From the NCBI GenBank assembly GCA_019637075.1, contig JAHBWI010000002.1, forward strand, positions 186,001-250,000: a stretch of 64,000 bases of DNA, in the 5' to 3' direction. The stretch's first letter is position 1. The number at the start of each line of letters is the position of its first letter. This document shows positions 43,377 through 51,300 of the stretch, in pieces. The notes under the pieces were generated by a model that was given only the letters and a program-made list of their open reading frames with translations, was not told the DNA's origin and ran no database searches. A program made the position numbers and the translations under genes. This DNA is from Nitrospiraceae bacterium (lineage in GTDB: Bacteria; Nitrospirota; Nitrospiria; Nitrospirales; Nitrospiraceae).

Positions 43377-43766
43377 CTAGGCTGCGGCGGCAGGGACGCT
43401 GCTCGCCATGTCTTCCGCACTCCGCTTGGTCCAACTGAGCAACGCCCCGAGCCCTCCGCTCGACTCTGTCAGGCAGACCAACACGAAGTCCTGAGCGATG
43501 TGCTTGAACAACACGATCCCCTTGTCGTTTTCGGAGATGATAATCTGACAGGTACCGAGTGAAAGCTCCTTGGCGATGGCATCTCCCAACGCCATCAGGG
43601 AGCTGCTCATGACGGCAGCCCGTTCGCCGTGATGGTTCTTACGCTGCTGTTCGGCGACCAACCGGCCGTCGAGCGTGGCCACCATAACCATGTCGGCTGC
43701 GTCACAGCTTGCACAGAGCGCCGCGAGATGATTGCCGAAATGGGCTTTGAGTGTCTCAGAGATCAT
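43377..43766 (-). CDS. Roadblock/LC7 domain protein
   Basis: 129 residues and a single roadblock/LC7 fold (VMVATLDGRLVAEQQ....AAVMSSSLMALGDAIAKEL.....QIIISENDKGIVLFKHIAQDFVLVCLT). Bacterial roadblock proteins act as regulators (MglB-like) of small Ras-like GTPases; the GTPase is encoded at 44538-45518. AAGGAG precedes the ATG. Last gene of a three-gene operon. Confidence 0.9.
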   Translation of the reverse strand: MISETLKAHFGNHLAALCASCDAADMVMVATLDGRLVAEQQRKNHHGERAAVMSSSLMALGDAIAKELSLGTCQIIISENDKGIVLFKHIAQDFVLVCLTESSGGLGALLSWTKRSAEDMASSVPAAAA

Positions 43767-43801
43767 GTCGTGCGCTCCTTGCTACAGGCCTCCACTGAAC
43801 G

Positions 43802-44479
43802 TTACAACCCGGCCTGCTCGTCGGAACCCTCGGCTGCCCGCTGAACGCCGGCCCGCAGGTCCCCTCCCGCATCACCCTGTCGCCACTGCTCCGCGCAGGA
43901 GGAGCAGAGCGTGTCGTTGACCTTGAGGTCGGAATGCTGCGACAGAAACTCATCGACAGGCTGCCACTGTCCGTCCGCGTTTCTAATCTTCTTGCAGCCG
44001 CAGCAAATCGGAGCATACCCTCTCAGGACCTTCAATTCCCTCAAGGCCTCCTCGAGTTCACGCTCCCGCTTTTTGCGCAGATCCATTTCTAATTTCTGGC
44101 TGAGCACGGAGCAGGTCCGTCCGATGAGTTCCACGGGAATGACCGGCTTGCGAATATAGTCCGTTGCCCCTGCGATGAAGGCCCGTTGGAGACTTTCAGC
44201 ATCCGTCTTGGCGGTCACGACGATGATCGGGATATGGGACAATTGGGGTACCGCCTTGATCTTGCGACAGGCCTGCAGCCCGTCGACGTCCGGCATCATC
44301 AAATCCATAAGAATCAGATCCACGGGCATCGGGGTCGCGCCCGCGACGCCGATACCCAGCAGATCAAAGGCCGCGGCGGCAGAACTGACGGCGTGCGTCT
44401 TCTCATACCCGGCTGCGCGCAAGACCCGCTCGAGTATCAACAGTTGTTCAGGCGCATCGTCGACAATCAAGATACTCAT
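43802..44479 (-). CDS. Response regulator with C-terminal Cys-cluster domain
   Basis: 225 residues. The receiver domain starts at MSILIVDDAPEQL, with the phospho-acceptor Asp in LILMDLMMPDVDG, Thr in IIVVTAKTD and Lys in YIRKPV. After a helical linker comes a putative metal-binding domain (PICCGCKKIRNADGQWQPVDEFL.....LCSSCAEQW) seen in many stand-alone regulators. There is no DNA-binding or enzymatic output domain. It lies between GTPase and roadblock genes, so it may gate the GTPase. GAGGAG precedes ATG 44479. Confidence 0.9.
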   Translation of the reverse strand: MSILIVDDAPEQLLILERVLRAAGYEKTHAVSSAAAAFDLLGIGVAGATPMPVDLILMDLMMPDVDGLQACRKIKAVPQLSHIPIIVVTAKTDAESLQRAFIAGATDYIRKPVIPVELIGRTCSVLSQKLEMDLRKKRERELEEALRELKVLRGYAPICCGCKKIRNADGQWQPVDEFLSQHSDLKVNDTLCSSCAEQWRQGDAGGDLRAGVQRAAEGSDEQAGL

Positions 44480-44537
44480 GGCATGCTCCTCATCATTCAA
44501 GCAAACCGCCGACTCGTGTAGCTTCGCGGAGCCGTCG

Positions 44538-45518
44538 TCAGCGGCGGACCATCGGTTTTCGCGTCTGCTCCAGCATCGACACCAAGGCGCTGACCAGCGT
44601 CACCACATCGGACCGCTTTCGTGGGTCGACGGGAAACACCGGCCATGGCTGCTGCCGAACACGGAAATAGTCCTCATACTTCTGCAGCGCCGGTTCCTGC
44701 GCTTGATCGCGATGCGTCACCCCGACCACCATGGCCGTGGACTCGATCAGATCGGAAAATATGAAACTGTAGTAGTCCAGTTCCGCCAGCGGATTCACGA
44801 TGCGGTTATCCAGCAGAATGACGAGCCCCAATGCCCCCTTGCAAAGAATCTTGCTCATGAAGTCATAGCGGCGCTGCCCGGGAGCTCCATACAACCGCAA
44901 CCGTCGTCCATCGTCCAATCCCATCTCTCCATAGTCCATCGCAACCGTCGTCAAAGGCTTGAGCTTGGAGACATGGTCGGATGCCGCCACGTCCGTTCTG
45001 ATCGTGGGAACGTCGCTGATGGACTCGATGGCCGTGGATTTCCCTGCGGCCACACTCCCTGCAAAGAGCAATTTGATCTCTCGAAACCCGCCATCCTGGA
45101 CGGCCCGCCTTGTCGCCACCGACGTCAACCGGGTCTTCAGGGCTGCATACGGATCGGCTACAAGCGGTTCGTCCGACGGGGTCGCTAGCGGAAGGGACGC
45201 CTTCATGACATGGCTGGACAGGTCATTGAGAAACGCCGTCAGGCTGTGGGTCCGGATGGGCTTACGCAATACCCATTGGGCACCGGGCACCGGCGAATCA
45301 GACACGGCCACGGCAATCGGCGACACGGTGTGGCATGCCTGCTCCCACATCATTTTGCTCCGAGGATTGGATAAATCGTACAGCACCGCATGGGGATTTC
45401 CGGACTTGATCACCGAACAGGGACATTGCAGCTGGTCGGAGGCGAAGGAGAGAATCATCGACAACAGCATATCCTCCGGCTCCGGCAGTCCCTCTGTCAT
45501 GAGTGTGAGTTGATCCAT
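44538..45518 (-). CDS. Ras-like (MglA-type) small GTPase with N-terminal extension
   Basis: 326 residues. Residues 1-130 look like a degenerate receiver-like or DUF domain (VLYDLSNPRSKMMWEQA....WVLRKPI). The GTPase domain follows: P-loop in LFAGSVAAGKST, G3-like segment RLYGAPGQRRYDFM, and GVTHRD in the place of the NKxD specificity motif. Similar proteins pair with roadblock proteins in gliding or polarity systems, and this operon contains one. First gene of the operon, behind a sigma-54-type promoter. Confidence 0.85.
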   Translation of the reverse strand: MDQLTLMTEGLPEPEDMLLSMILSFASDQLQCPCSVIKSGNPHAVLYDLSNPRSKMMWEQACHTVSPIAVAVSDSPVPGAQWVLRKPIRTHSLTAFLNDLSSHVMKASLPLATPSDEPLVADPYAALKTRLTSVATRRAVQDGGFREIKLLFAGSVAAGKSTAIESISDVPTIRTDVAASDHVSKLKPLTTVAMDYGEMGLDDGRRLRLYGAPGQRRYDFMSKILCKGALGLVILLDNRIVNPLAELDYYSFIFSDLIESTAMVVGVTHRDQAQEPALQKYEDYFRVRQQPWPVFPVDPRKRSDVVTLVSALVSMLEQTRKPMVRR

Positions 45519-45567
45519 GGTAAACCGTCACCTCGACGCGCAGGAGTTGAGTGGGGTTGGTCGTTAG

Positions 45568-45610
45568 CAACCCATGGGTTGGCACTAGGGTAGTTGCAGG
45601 CAGCATGCCA
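45568..45610 (-). promoter_or_regulatory. Sigma-54-type promoter and palindrome of the GTPase operon
   Basis: On the minus strand, 45610-45595 reads TGGCATGCTGCCTGCA: the sigma-54 consensus with GG-N10-GC and one mismatch in TTGC. Transcription would begin near 45584, about 66 bases before the GTPase start. Right at that point is a perfect 14-bp palindrome, CAACCCATGGGTTG (45568-45581), a possible repressor site. No ATGGGRCG-type enhancer dyad lies upstream, so the activator is probably different from that of the oxidase operons. Confidence 0.55.
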
Positions 45611-45948
45611 CTTACGGGGGGATCGGATGACATCTATATGAGAAGCCAGAATTCTCCGACGAACCGACAAGGGGGCCGAACGGCCCTAGATGATACGATT
45701 CAATGGTATACGTTGCAGGCGATTAGGGAGATTGGACCCAAGCAGGGAGACCACAGGCGCGGCTGACGCACCGATAAAGTGCGACCGTACCGATGCGTAT
45801 CTCTCGGCAGAACGTCGCCCTACTGTGCGAATTCGTCAGTACTTGCCAATTTCCGTCCCTTCCCAAGCACAAGCCGAGCCGTCACGCCGTACGACAAGGG
45901 GCGGCGAGGACACGCTTATCAGAGGGCCCGCCTCGTCGGAGTCAGCCC
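45611..45948. other. Gap between GTPase operon promoter and SmbP-like gene
   Basis: 338 bases without a supportable gene. It holds a short hairpin (GGGCC-GAAC-GGCCC at 45673-45686). Close to the SmbP-like gene is an imperfect stem (about 45904-45940) that may end the oxidase operon transcript. Nothing else is recognised. Confidence 0.35.
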
Positions 45949-46422
45949 TTAGGCACTATGGTCTTGGAGCGTACGGAGGAGATGGACGGCTTCTCTTACG
46001 GCGTTGCGGGCTTTGGAGGCGGGATTCAGGCTGGCGCCAGGATCAGCCTTGTCTCCGATCTGTTGGACGCGACGGCAATGCCGAATGGCATCCTGAAGCA
46101 ATGAGATCGCCGGCTTCACCTGAGGATCCTTCGCCGGGAGATCTTTCATGATCGCTTGAGCATGCTGCGAGACTTCCCCGCAGTGGTAAACAATAGCCTT
46201 GGCATCGCCCATCCCGCCGTGTGCGATCATGTCCTCGGCGTCTTTCAGCATCGCCTCACGATGCTCCTTGATCGCAGAAGGCTCCACTGCCCCCACCCAA
46301 GCGGTACCCGCGGGGAACAGCCCCAGGATCAACAAGACGGTGACGACAGAACGAACTGAAGAGGAAAGAGACGGGAGATTGATCGCCGTGGAACCGTCAG
46401 TCCGGTTGCAGCGAATAGGCAT
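45949..46422 (-). CDS. SmbP-like small metal-binding periplasmic protein (operon A)
   Basis: About 157 residues. Hydrophobic signal (VVTVLLILGLFPAGTAWVG), then a four-helix-bundle pattern rich in His: EHREAMLKDAEDMIAHGGMGDAKAIVYHCGEVSQHAQAIM and LLQDAIRHCRRVQQIGDKADPG. This resembles SmbP of Nitrosomonas europaea, a periplasmic copper-binding protein. Paralogue of 55279-55686. The start is uncertain: ATG 46422 overlaps the end of the LolA-like gene by 26 bases, and 46467 is also open. Last gene of oxidase operon A. Confidence 0.8.
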   Translation of the reverse strand: MPIRCNRTDGSTAINLPSLSSSVRSVVTVLLILGLFPAGTAWVGAVEPSAIKEHREAMLKDAEDMIAHGGMGDAKAIVYHCGEVSQHAQAIMKDLPAKDPQVKPAISLLQDAIRHCRRVQQIGDKADPGASLNPASKARNAVREAVHLLRTLQDHSA

Positions 46423-46960
46423 AGGGAGGTTCAAAGAGACGGCTCGACTGAGTCGAAAATCGGACATTTCGGTACTCGACTGACCAGTCTTCTTGTTCGT
46501 GCACAGTTTTTATCACAAAACGGCGGTCTTTTGTCACCCATTGATAGAATCGTTGAGTCCGTCCCCTAACCGACAGGGTCACGTCGAAGACTTCACAAGG
46601 GTAACCGTTCCGATCCTCGGTTCCGATGAGCACCCTGGTGGCGTCAGGAGGAATCGTCTCATCGACATGCAGAAGGAGGCTAGGAGGTACCGTCCGCTCC
46701 ACATAGATTCGGCTTCTCGGGTAGAGGTACCAGGCAACCCCACGATCCTGACGGACGATGACGACGTCGCTACCGGCTTGGGGGAAGAGGTATTCCAGCC
46801 GCCAGCGGTCATCGCTGGCAAAGACACGCGTCTGGACCGTCTTCCCCCCCGATCGATAGACTCGCTCCGCAGAAAACTCAAAGGCGTCCGCTGATCCGCT
46901 CCATGCCCCCAACGTAAATAGCATTGAGGCGAACAAGAATCCACGGAGAGCCGACAGCAT
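46397..46960 (-). CDS. LolA-like / outer-membrane lipoprotein-sorting-like periplasmic protein (operon A)
   Basis: 187 residues. Signal peptide to ADAFEF. A half-barrel fold like LolA/DUF4412 is suggested by FSAERVYRSGGKTVQTRVFASDDRWRLEYLFP....VVIVRQDRGVAWYLYPRSRIYVE and GYPCEVFDVTLSVRGRTQRFYQWVTKDRRFVIKTV. Paralogue of 56994-57590, which has FSAERVVKQGKSVLTTHVNAKSDRWRLEFSHP. Starts three bases after the previous stop. Probably a chaperone or ligand carrier for another operon product, not housekeeping LolA; this is inference. Confidence 0.78.
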   Translation of the reverse strand: MLSALRGFLFASMLFTLGAWSGSADAFEFSAERVYRSGGKTVQTRVFASDDRWRLEYLFPQAGSDVVIVRQDRGVAWYLYPRSRIYVERTVPPSLLLHVDETIPPDATRVLIGTEDRNGYPCEVFDVTLSVRGRTQRFYQWVTKDRRFVIKTVHEQEDWSVEYRNVRFSTQSSRLFEPPYAYSLQPD

Positions 46961-46963
46961 GCG

Positions 46964-47464
46964 TCAATACCGTCCCCCGGCGTCTTTGGGAGTCGTCAGC
47001 CGGCGATACAGCGCGTGGAACTCCGCCGTCGACAAACGCTCGTCCTGCAATTGCTCCAGGCTGGCATGGTCGATGGGAAACTCCACGGTGTCGTCGAAAT
47101 TCGAAGAGGCAATCGTCACGAACCGCGGTGGAAACAGGTGTTCCGGAAGAAGGATCGTCACGTCTTTATTATATTTCAGCGCCAAGCGAATCGCTTCCCG
47201 GGCTTTATCGGCCGGGACGTCACGCCCCATCCCAATGTTGGGTGGAGGCTGTCCCATCCGGGCAAACTGGAGGTGCACATTGGTCATCCCCGCCTGGACG
47301 AAATCTTCTTTCACCGGCGCCTGGTTCTGTTGATACTGTTTCGCCAACACGACTTCGATGCGAGTGACCGGAGGAACGGGTGTCTGATCTGCAAGAACAG
47401 AAGACGCCTGGCCCATCAGCGCCGCCCCGGACAACAACACTGCAAGCGACATGCGGACGATCAT
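46964..47464 (-). CDS. Periplasmic protein of unknown function (operon A)
   Basis: 166 residues. Signal peptide to SVLADQ. Conserved with the operon B paralogue at 55686-56207: VHLQF...G.PP.N.GMG, A..A.RLA.+YN..VTILLPE.LFP....IASS.FDDTVE+.ID.A....L....L....FH.LYRRLT. Found only as part of the two oxidase operons in this window. No known family or catalytic motif recognised. AGGAGAGG precedes the start, three bases after the cupredoxin stop. Confidence 0.75.
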   Translation of the reverse strand: MIVRMSLAVLLSGAALMGQASSVLADQTPVPPVTRIEVVLAKQYQQNQAPVKEDFVQAGMTNVHLQFARMGQPPPNIGMGRDVPADKAREAIRLALKYNKDVTILLPEHLFPPRFVTIASSNFDDTVEFPIDHASLEQLQDERLSTAEFHALYRRLTTPKDAGGRY

Positions 47465-47467
47465 GGC

Positions 47468-48235
47468 TTACCTCTCCTTGAAGGTCAACTCAGTCTGCAC
47501 GGTACCCTTGGCTGCCACAGTAATCTCGCGAACCTGCTCGCCCAAGGTCGGATGCCACGCCCGCAACCGATAGGACCCTGGCGGCAAGTCGGAAATGGTG
47601 AACGTCCCGTCAAGATTCGTGATGGCATAGTAAGGATTGTCCACCGCCACCCCGTGTCCCTGCATGTACGGATGCATCCCGCACTGCATGATCACGGCCC
47701 GACGCCCACCGGTCATGCGAATGAGATCCCGCGTCCCGGCCTTCGTGAGGGCAGGTCGGTGAAACATGATGAAAATATGATCCTGGTCCCGCTCGTAGAT
47801 TTGCAGGTCGTGCGCCACGGAATCGATGTTCGTCACGGTCAACATGTGACGGTCGCGCATGACGGACACAAACGGGACGAACTGGCAAATGTTCGCTTCC
47901 AGTTTCGTTTCCACTAAATCAAAGGCTTTGCCCTTCTCCACGCCGTCGATGGTGATGACGACGTCCTTCAAGCCATGCCCCGGCCCGACCGCGACTTCGC
48001 GCAAAAACCGATAGCCCGACCCATCCGACAAGGCTCCGCAATACCCACGATCAGGAGACCGACGCAACTCAAAACGGGTCGGATCCGGCACCTCTCCATC
48101 GAACTGTACGGTGCCGGTGACGGTCCCGCCGTCTTGGACGGCGATTTCATCATAGGCACCGGCTGGCGCCGCGGTGAGCGCTGACACGACTGCAAGGCTC
48201 CAACTACACAGGATGCTCCGCAAGGTTGGCTTCAT
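47468..48235 (-). CDS. Cupredoxin-like periplasmic protein with carboxypeptidase-regulatory-like domain (operon A)
   Basis: 255 residues. Signal peptide to AGAYD. The N-terminal beta domain (GGTVTGTVQFDGEVPDPTRFELRR..DRGYCG) is followed by a cupredoxin core with candidate type 1 copper ligands: His in NIDSVAHDLQIY, then Cys, His and Met in MQCGMHPYMQGHG. A C-terminal transthyretin-like fold (YYAITNLDGTFTISDLPPGSYRLRAWHPTLGE) is typical of carboxypeptidase-regulatory domains. Probably an electron carrier for the oxidase upstream. GAGGACC precedes ATG 48235; paralogue at 56204-56974. Confidence 0.85.
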   Translation of the reverse strand: MKPTLRSILCSWSLAVVSALTAAPAGAYDEIAVQDGGTVTGTVQFDGEVPDPTRFELRRSPDRGYCGALSDGSGYRFLREVAVGPGHGLKDVVITIDGVEKGKAFDLVETKLEANICQFVPFVSVMRDRHMLTVTNIDSVAHDLQIYERDQDHIFIMFHRPALTKAGTRDLIRMTGGRRAVIMQCGMHPYMQGHGVAVDNPYYAITNLDGTFTISDLPPGSYRLRAWHPTLGEQVREITVAAKGTVQTELTFKER

Positions 48236-48252
48236 GAGGTCCTCGTGTTCAA

Positions 48253-48284
48253 GCAAAAGTGGGGGAGCCTTGCGGCTCCCCCAC
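48253..48284 (-). terminator. Hairpin with T-rich tail between oxidase A and cupredoxin A
   Basis: GTGGGGGAGCC at 48259-48269 and its exact complement at 48274-48284 form an 11-bp stem with a 4-base loop. On the minus strand it is followed by TTTTGC. It lies 70 bases after the oxidase stop and 23 before the cupredoxin start, so it probably acts as a partial terminator or mRNA 3'-end stabiliser within the operon. Confidence 0.7.
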
Positions 48285-48354
48285 CACGGGTGATACGGAC
48301 CGGCACTGCTAGCGGCGGACGGCGCCCCGGTCTCGCAACGCCGTCCTAGACTCC

Positions 48355-51300
48355 TTATCGCACCGACACGGAGGTCTTCGAAGCATGTCCCCCGTTCGAT
48401 TCGGTGTCCGCCGTCTTGGTCGCAGGCGGCTGCGGCGTCAACGGAAGAATCCGCTGATCCTCGACCGGCAGTACCTTGAAGAGTCCCCACTGTCCGGCAT
48501 TCGCGAACGCCGGCCGCTGGTTCTTCCACAGGTAATCACCGACGATCTTGTTCGGTCCACCCGCGCCGCCCGTAAGGTAGGCGTTGATGATTTCCGAACC
48601 ACCGAACTCCATCGTGCTCACCTGGTCGGCACCCTGCATGTAGGGCTCGTGCGGCCATTCGTGACCGTCGACCGTGAACAGCTGAACCTGTTCACTGAAT
48701 GCGCCCAACACATGGATCGCCACAGGATCACCGACGTGCGCTTGCAACAACGGCGTCGACGGCGTCTCGCCGGCCTTCACGCAGCTGAAGACCTCGGACA
48801 CTTCACAACCCTTCTCCACCCGCCATGCCGTCGGTTCCGACCGATAGTTCACGGCCGAGATACCGGCGACCTGCTGGATGTAGGGCATGAAGCTGACACC
48901 GACGATGTTGTCTTCGTCCTGGAACATCAGCGAGAAGTCGCGGTAGTTCTTCCGGCTCTCGTTTCCGGGAACCGAGCGATCCACCAGCACGTCAGCGCGC
49001 CAGCTGCTCTTCATCGTGATGTCGTCGCCGGTCATCGGGTCGCGATAGCGCGAGCCCTTCGGGCCGACGATGATGGAACCGAACAGGCCGTTCCGCGGAT
49101 TTTCCACCACGTTGCCCCAATCTTGGATCAAGGCGGCCAATTCACCGTACTCAGGATGCGCATAGTACGTATAGGTCTTGCTCTCGCCCGGGCCGACCGT
49201 CTGATCACCGGGGTTATTGCCGACGTTGGCGCCGAAGGAGTCCTTCGGATCGAACGCCATCATGTCGACGTGGAACCCGGCCCGATCTTTGGCCATCTCG
49301 TTCTTGAGGTTGACCTTGATGCAATCACCGACGTTGACGTGCAGCGTCAGCGGGCTCGGCTTCAATTCACCGGCCTTGACCCTACCGCGATCTCCGTCGA
49401 GGACATACATCTTGCCTTGTTCGTTACCCAAGACCATCTTCCGTTCCAGATCGACTTCCATCAAACCCGGTGCCCCTTCGTGGTACCGGATGTTCTGGTC
49501 GACCGCGGAGACGTTGAAGGTCTTCACGGGTGCATCCGCCGGACACACCGACTGGGCGGACTTACGGATCTCTTCGCGACCCGGCAACGGCTTCAGGTCC
49601 TTCTGCGCTTCATCGAACACGCGGAAGATGCCCCAGCTGCCTTCGGCGAAGTGCGACGCCCGACCGCTGTAGTACAGGTAGTCACCCGCCATCTGTTGCG
49701 GACCACCGGCCGCCGGAATGGCCGGATCGTACCGCTCGCCGATGACCAGGTGCACCGTGCTGCGCGGCATGGCCGTCGTGCCGTACCGTTCCATCGGGAA
49801 CCAGTGGCCGGTCACGTGCCACGTGTGCACTTCGTTGGCGGATCCCACGAGCGCCCGAACGAGAATCGGGTCACCCAGGTAGGCCCGTAACAACGGCGTT
49901 CCCGGATCGCCGTGCAATCCGGACACGAACAACTTCGACGGATCCGGGTTGTTGGCCAACCGGACGCTCAACGGCTCCACACGCATGCTGTAGCCGCTGC
50001 CCGTCGTCGCCTCGCCGCCGTTCAGGAACCACATCGCCGACTTGTTGATCCGATCCGGGAATTGGTGCGACGGCGGTCCATCGACCGTCACCGCGCCCAT
50101 CCTCGCCTGCGGATTGTCGGTCGTGATCAACTCCGCCGACCGGGCGTTGCTGTCCATGATGTGCATCATGACTTCGCGGAAGCTGCCGCGGATGTGGGCA
50201 GACACCGGCTCCATCGTATGAATGTCGGCGATCGGTCCGCTCCGCAGTTCCTTGCCGGTCACCGGGTCATGATACGTTGACCCGCGCGGCTCGGTGATGA
50301 ATGCCGAGAACAGTCCGTGTCCCCAGGTGTCGGTGCCGAACACGTGATCGTGCCAGTACACCGTGCCCAAGTCCACGTCGACATACCAGCGCTCGCGGAT
50401 GAACTCCACGCTCGCGATGTCGTTCTTTTTGTGCGCGTGCTTCAAGGGCGCATCGAACGTGATCGTGTTGCCCTTGATTTCCTTGATGCGGGCGACCTCG
50501 AAGAACTTCGGATCGTCCATGCCCACCCCCAACTCGATGTTGTGGTGGAACTTCGCCGGATTCTTGACCGTGATGCTCCGCGCACCTGCCTTGCTGTCCG
50601 CCGTCAACACGGTGTTGGCTGGCAAAGGCATACCCTTCGTGGGCTGCGGGTCTTCCAGCATCGTGAACGCGCGCAGGGACATGTCGTAGGAGAACCCGAT
50701 GGTCGGGCCGTCCGACGCGCTCGTGTCGAACTGGAAGAAGTGCGGATGGAGGTTGATCTTGTTCGCCCAACCGGTGCGAGCGTCGTCGGGGATCTCGTTC
50801 TTGAAGATCACGTCGACGCAATCATGCACGTTGCCGCGGATGACCAGCGGAACCTGCTTGGCGGGGTTCTTGCGGACTTCCTCTTCTTCTTCGTGCAGCA
50901 CATAGATCATGCCGATCGGGTCCACGATCGCGGCGGTCTTGGAGGTCGCCGGCTTCAGGGTAATCGGCAGCGTGATCGAGTGGATGGTGAAGAACTTCCG
51001 CGGCGCATTGGCCGGACAGAGGCTCCAGGGCCCCTGCTCACCCGGCTTCGCCGGCTCGGTGCTCTTCGTGCCGTCCTCGCGGACGCGGAACGGCTCGAGC
51101 CACGGCGCCCCGCCGTGGTTCGGCGCGAACGGAGGCCGCTTGCCGAGGTGCGGACGCAGCCATGGGAACGCCAGCTTACCGGTCTGCGGATCGAACGTGA
51201 TCGCCGGGCGCTCGTTCGGCGTCGGCGACACATAGTCGGCCCACTTGTGCGGCGTTTCCGGCTCATTCAGGGCGGTGTCGCCCTTCCACTTCCAGTTCAC

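Noticed and set aside
45581-45598. Plus-strand TGGCAC....TTGCA resembling a sigma-54 promoter
   Set aside because: The spacing between GG and GC is 13 rather than 10 bases; the minus-strand element at 45595-45610 has correct spacing and faces a gene.
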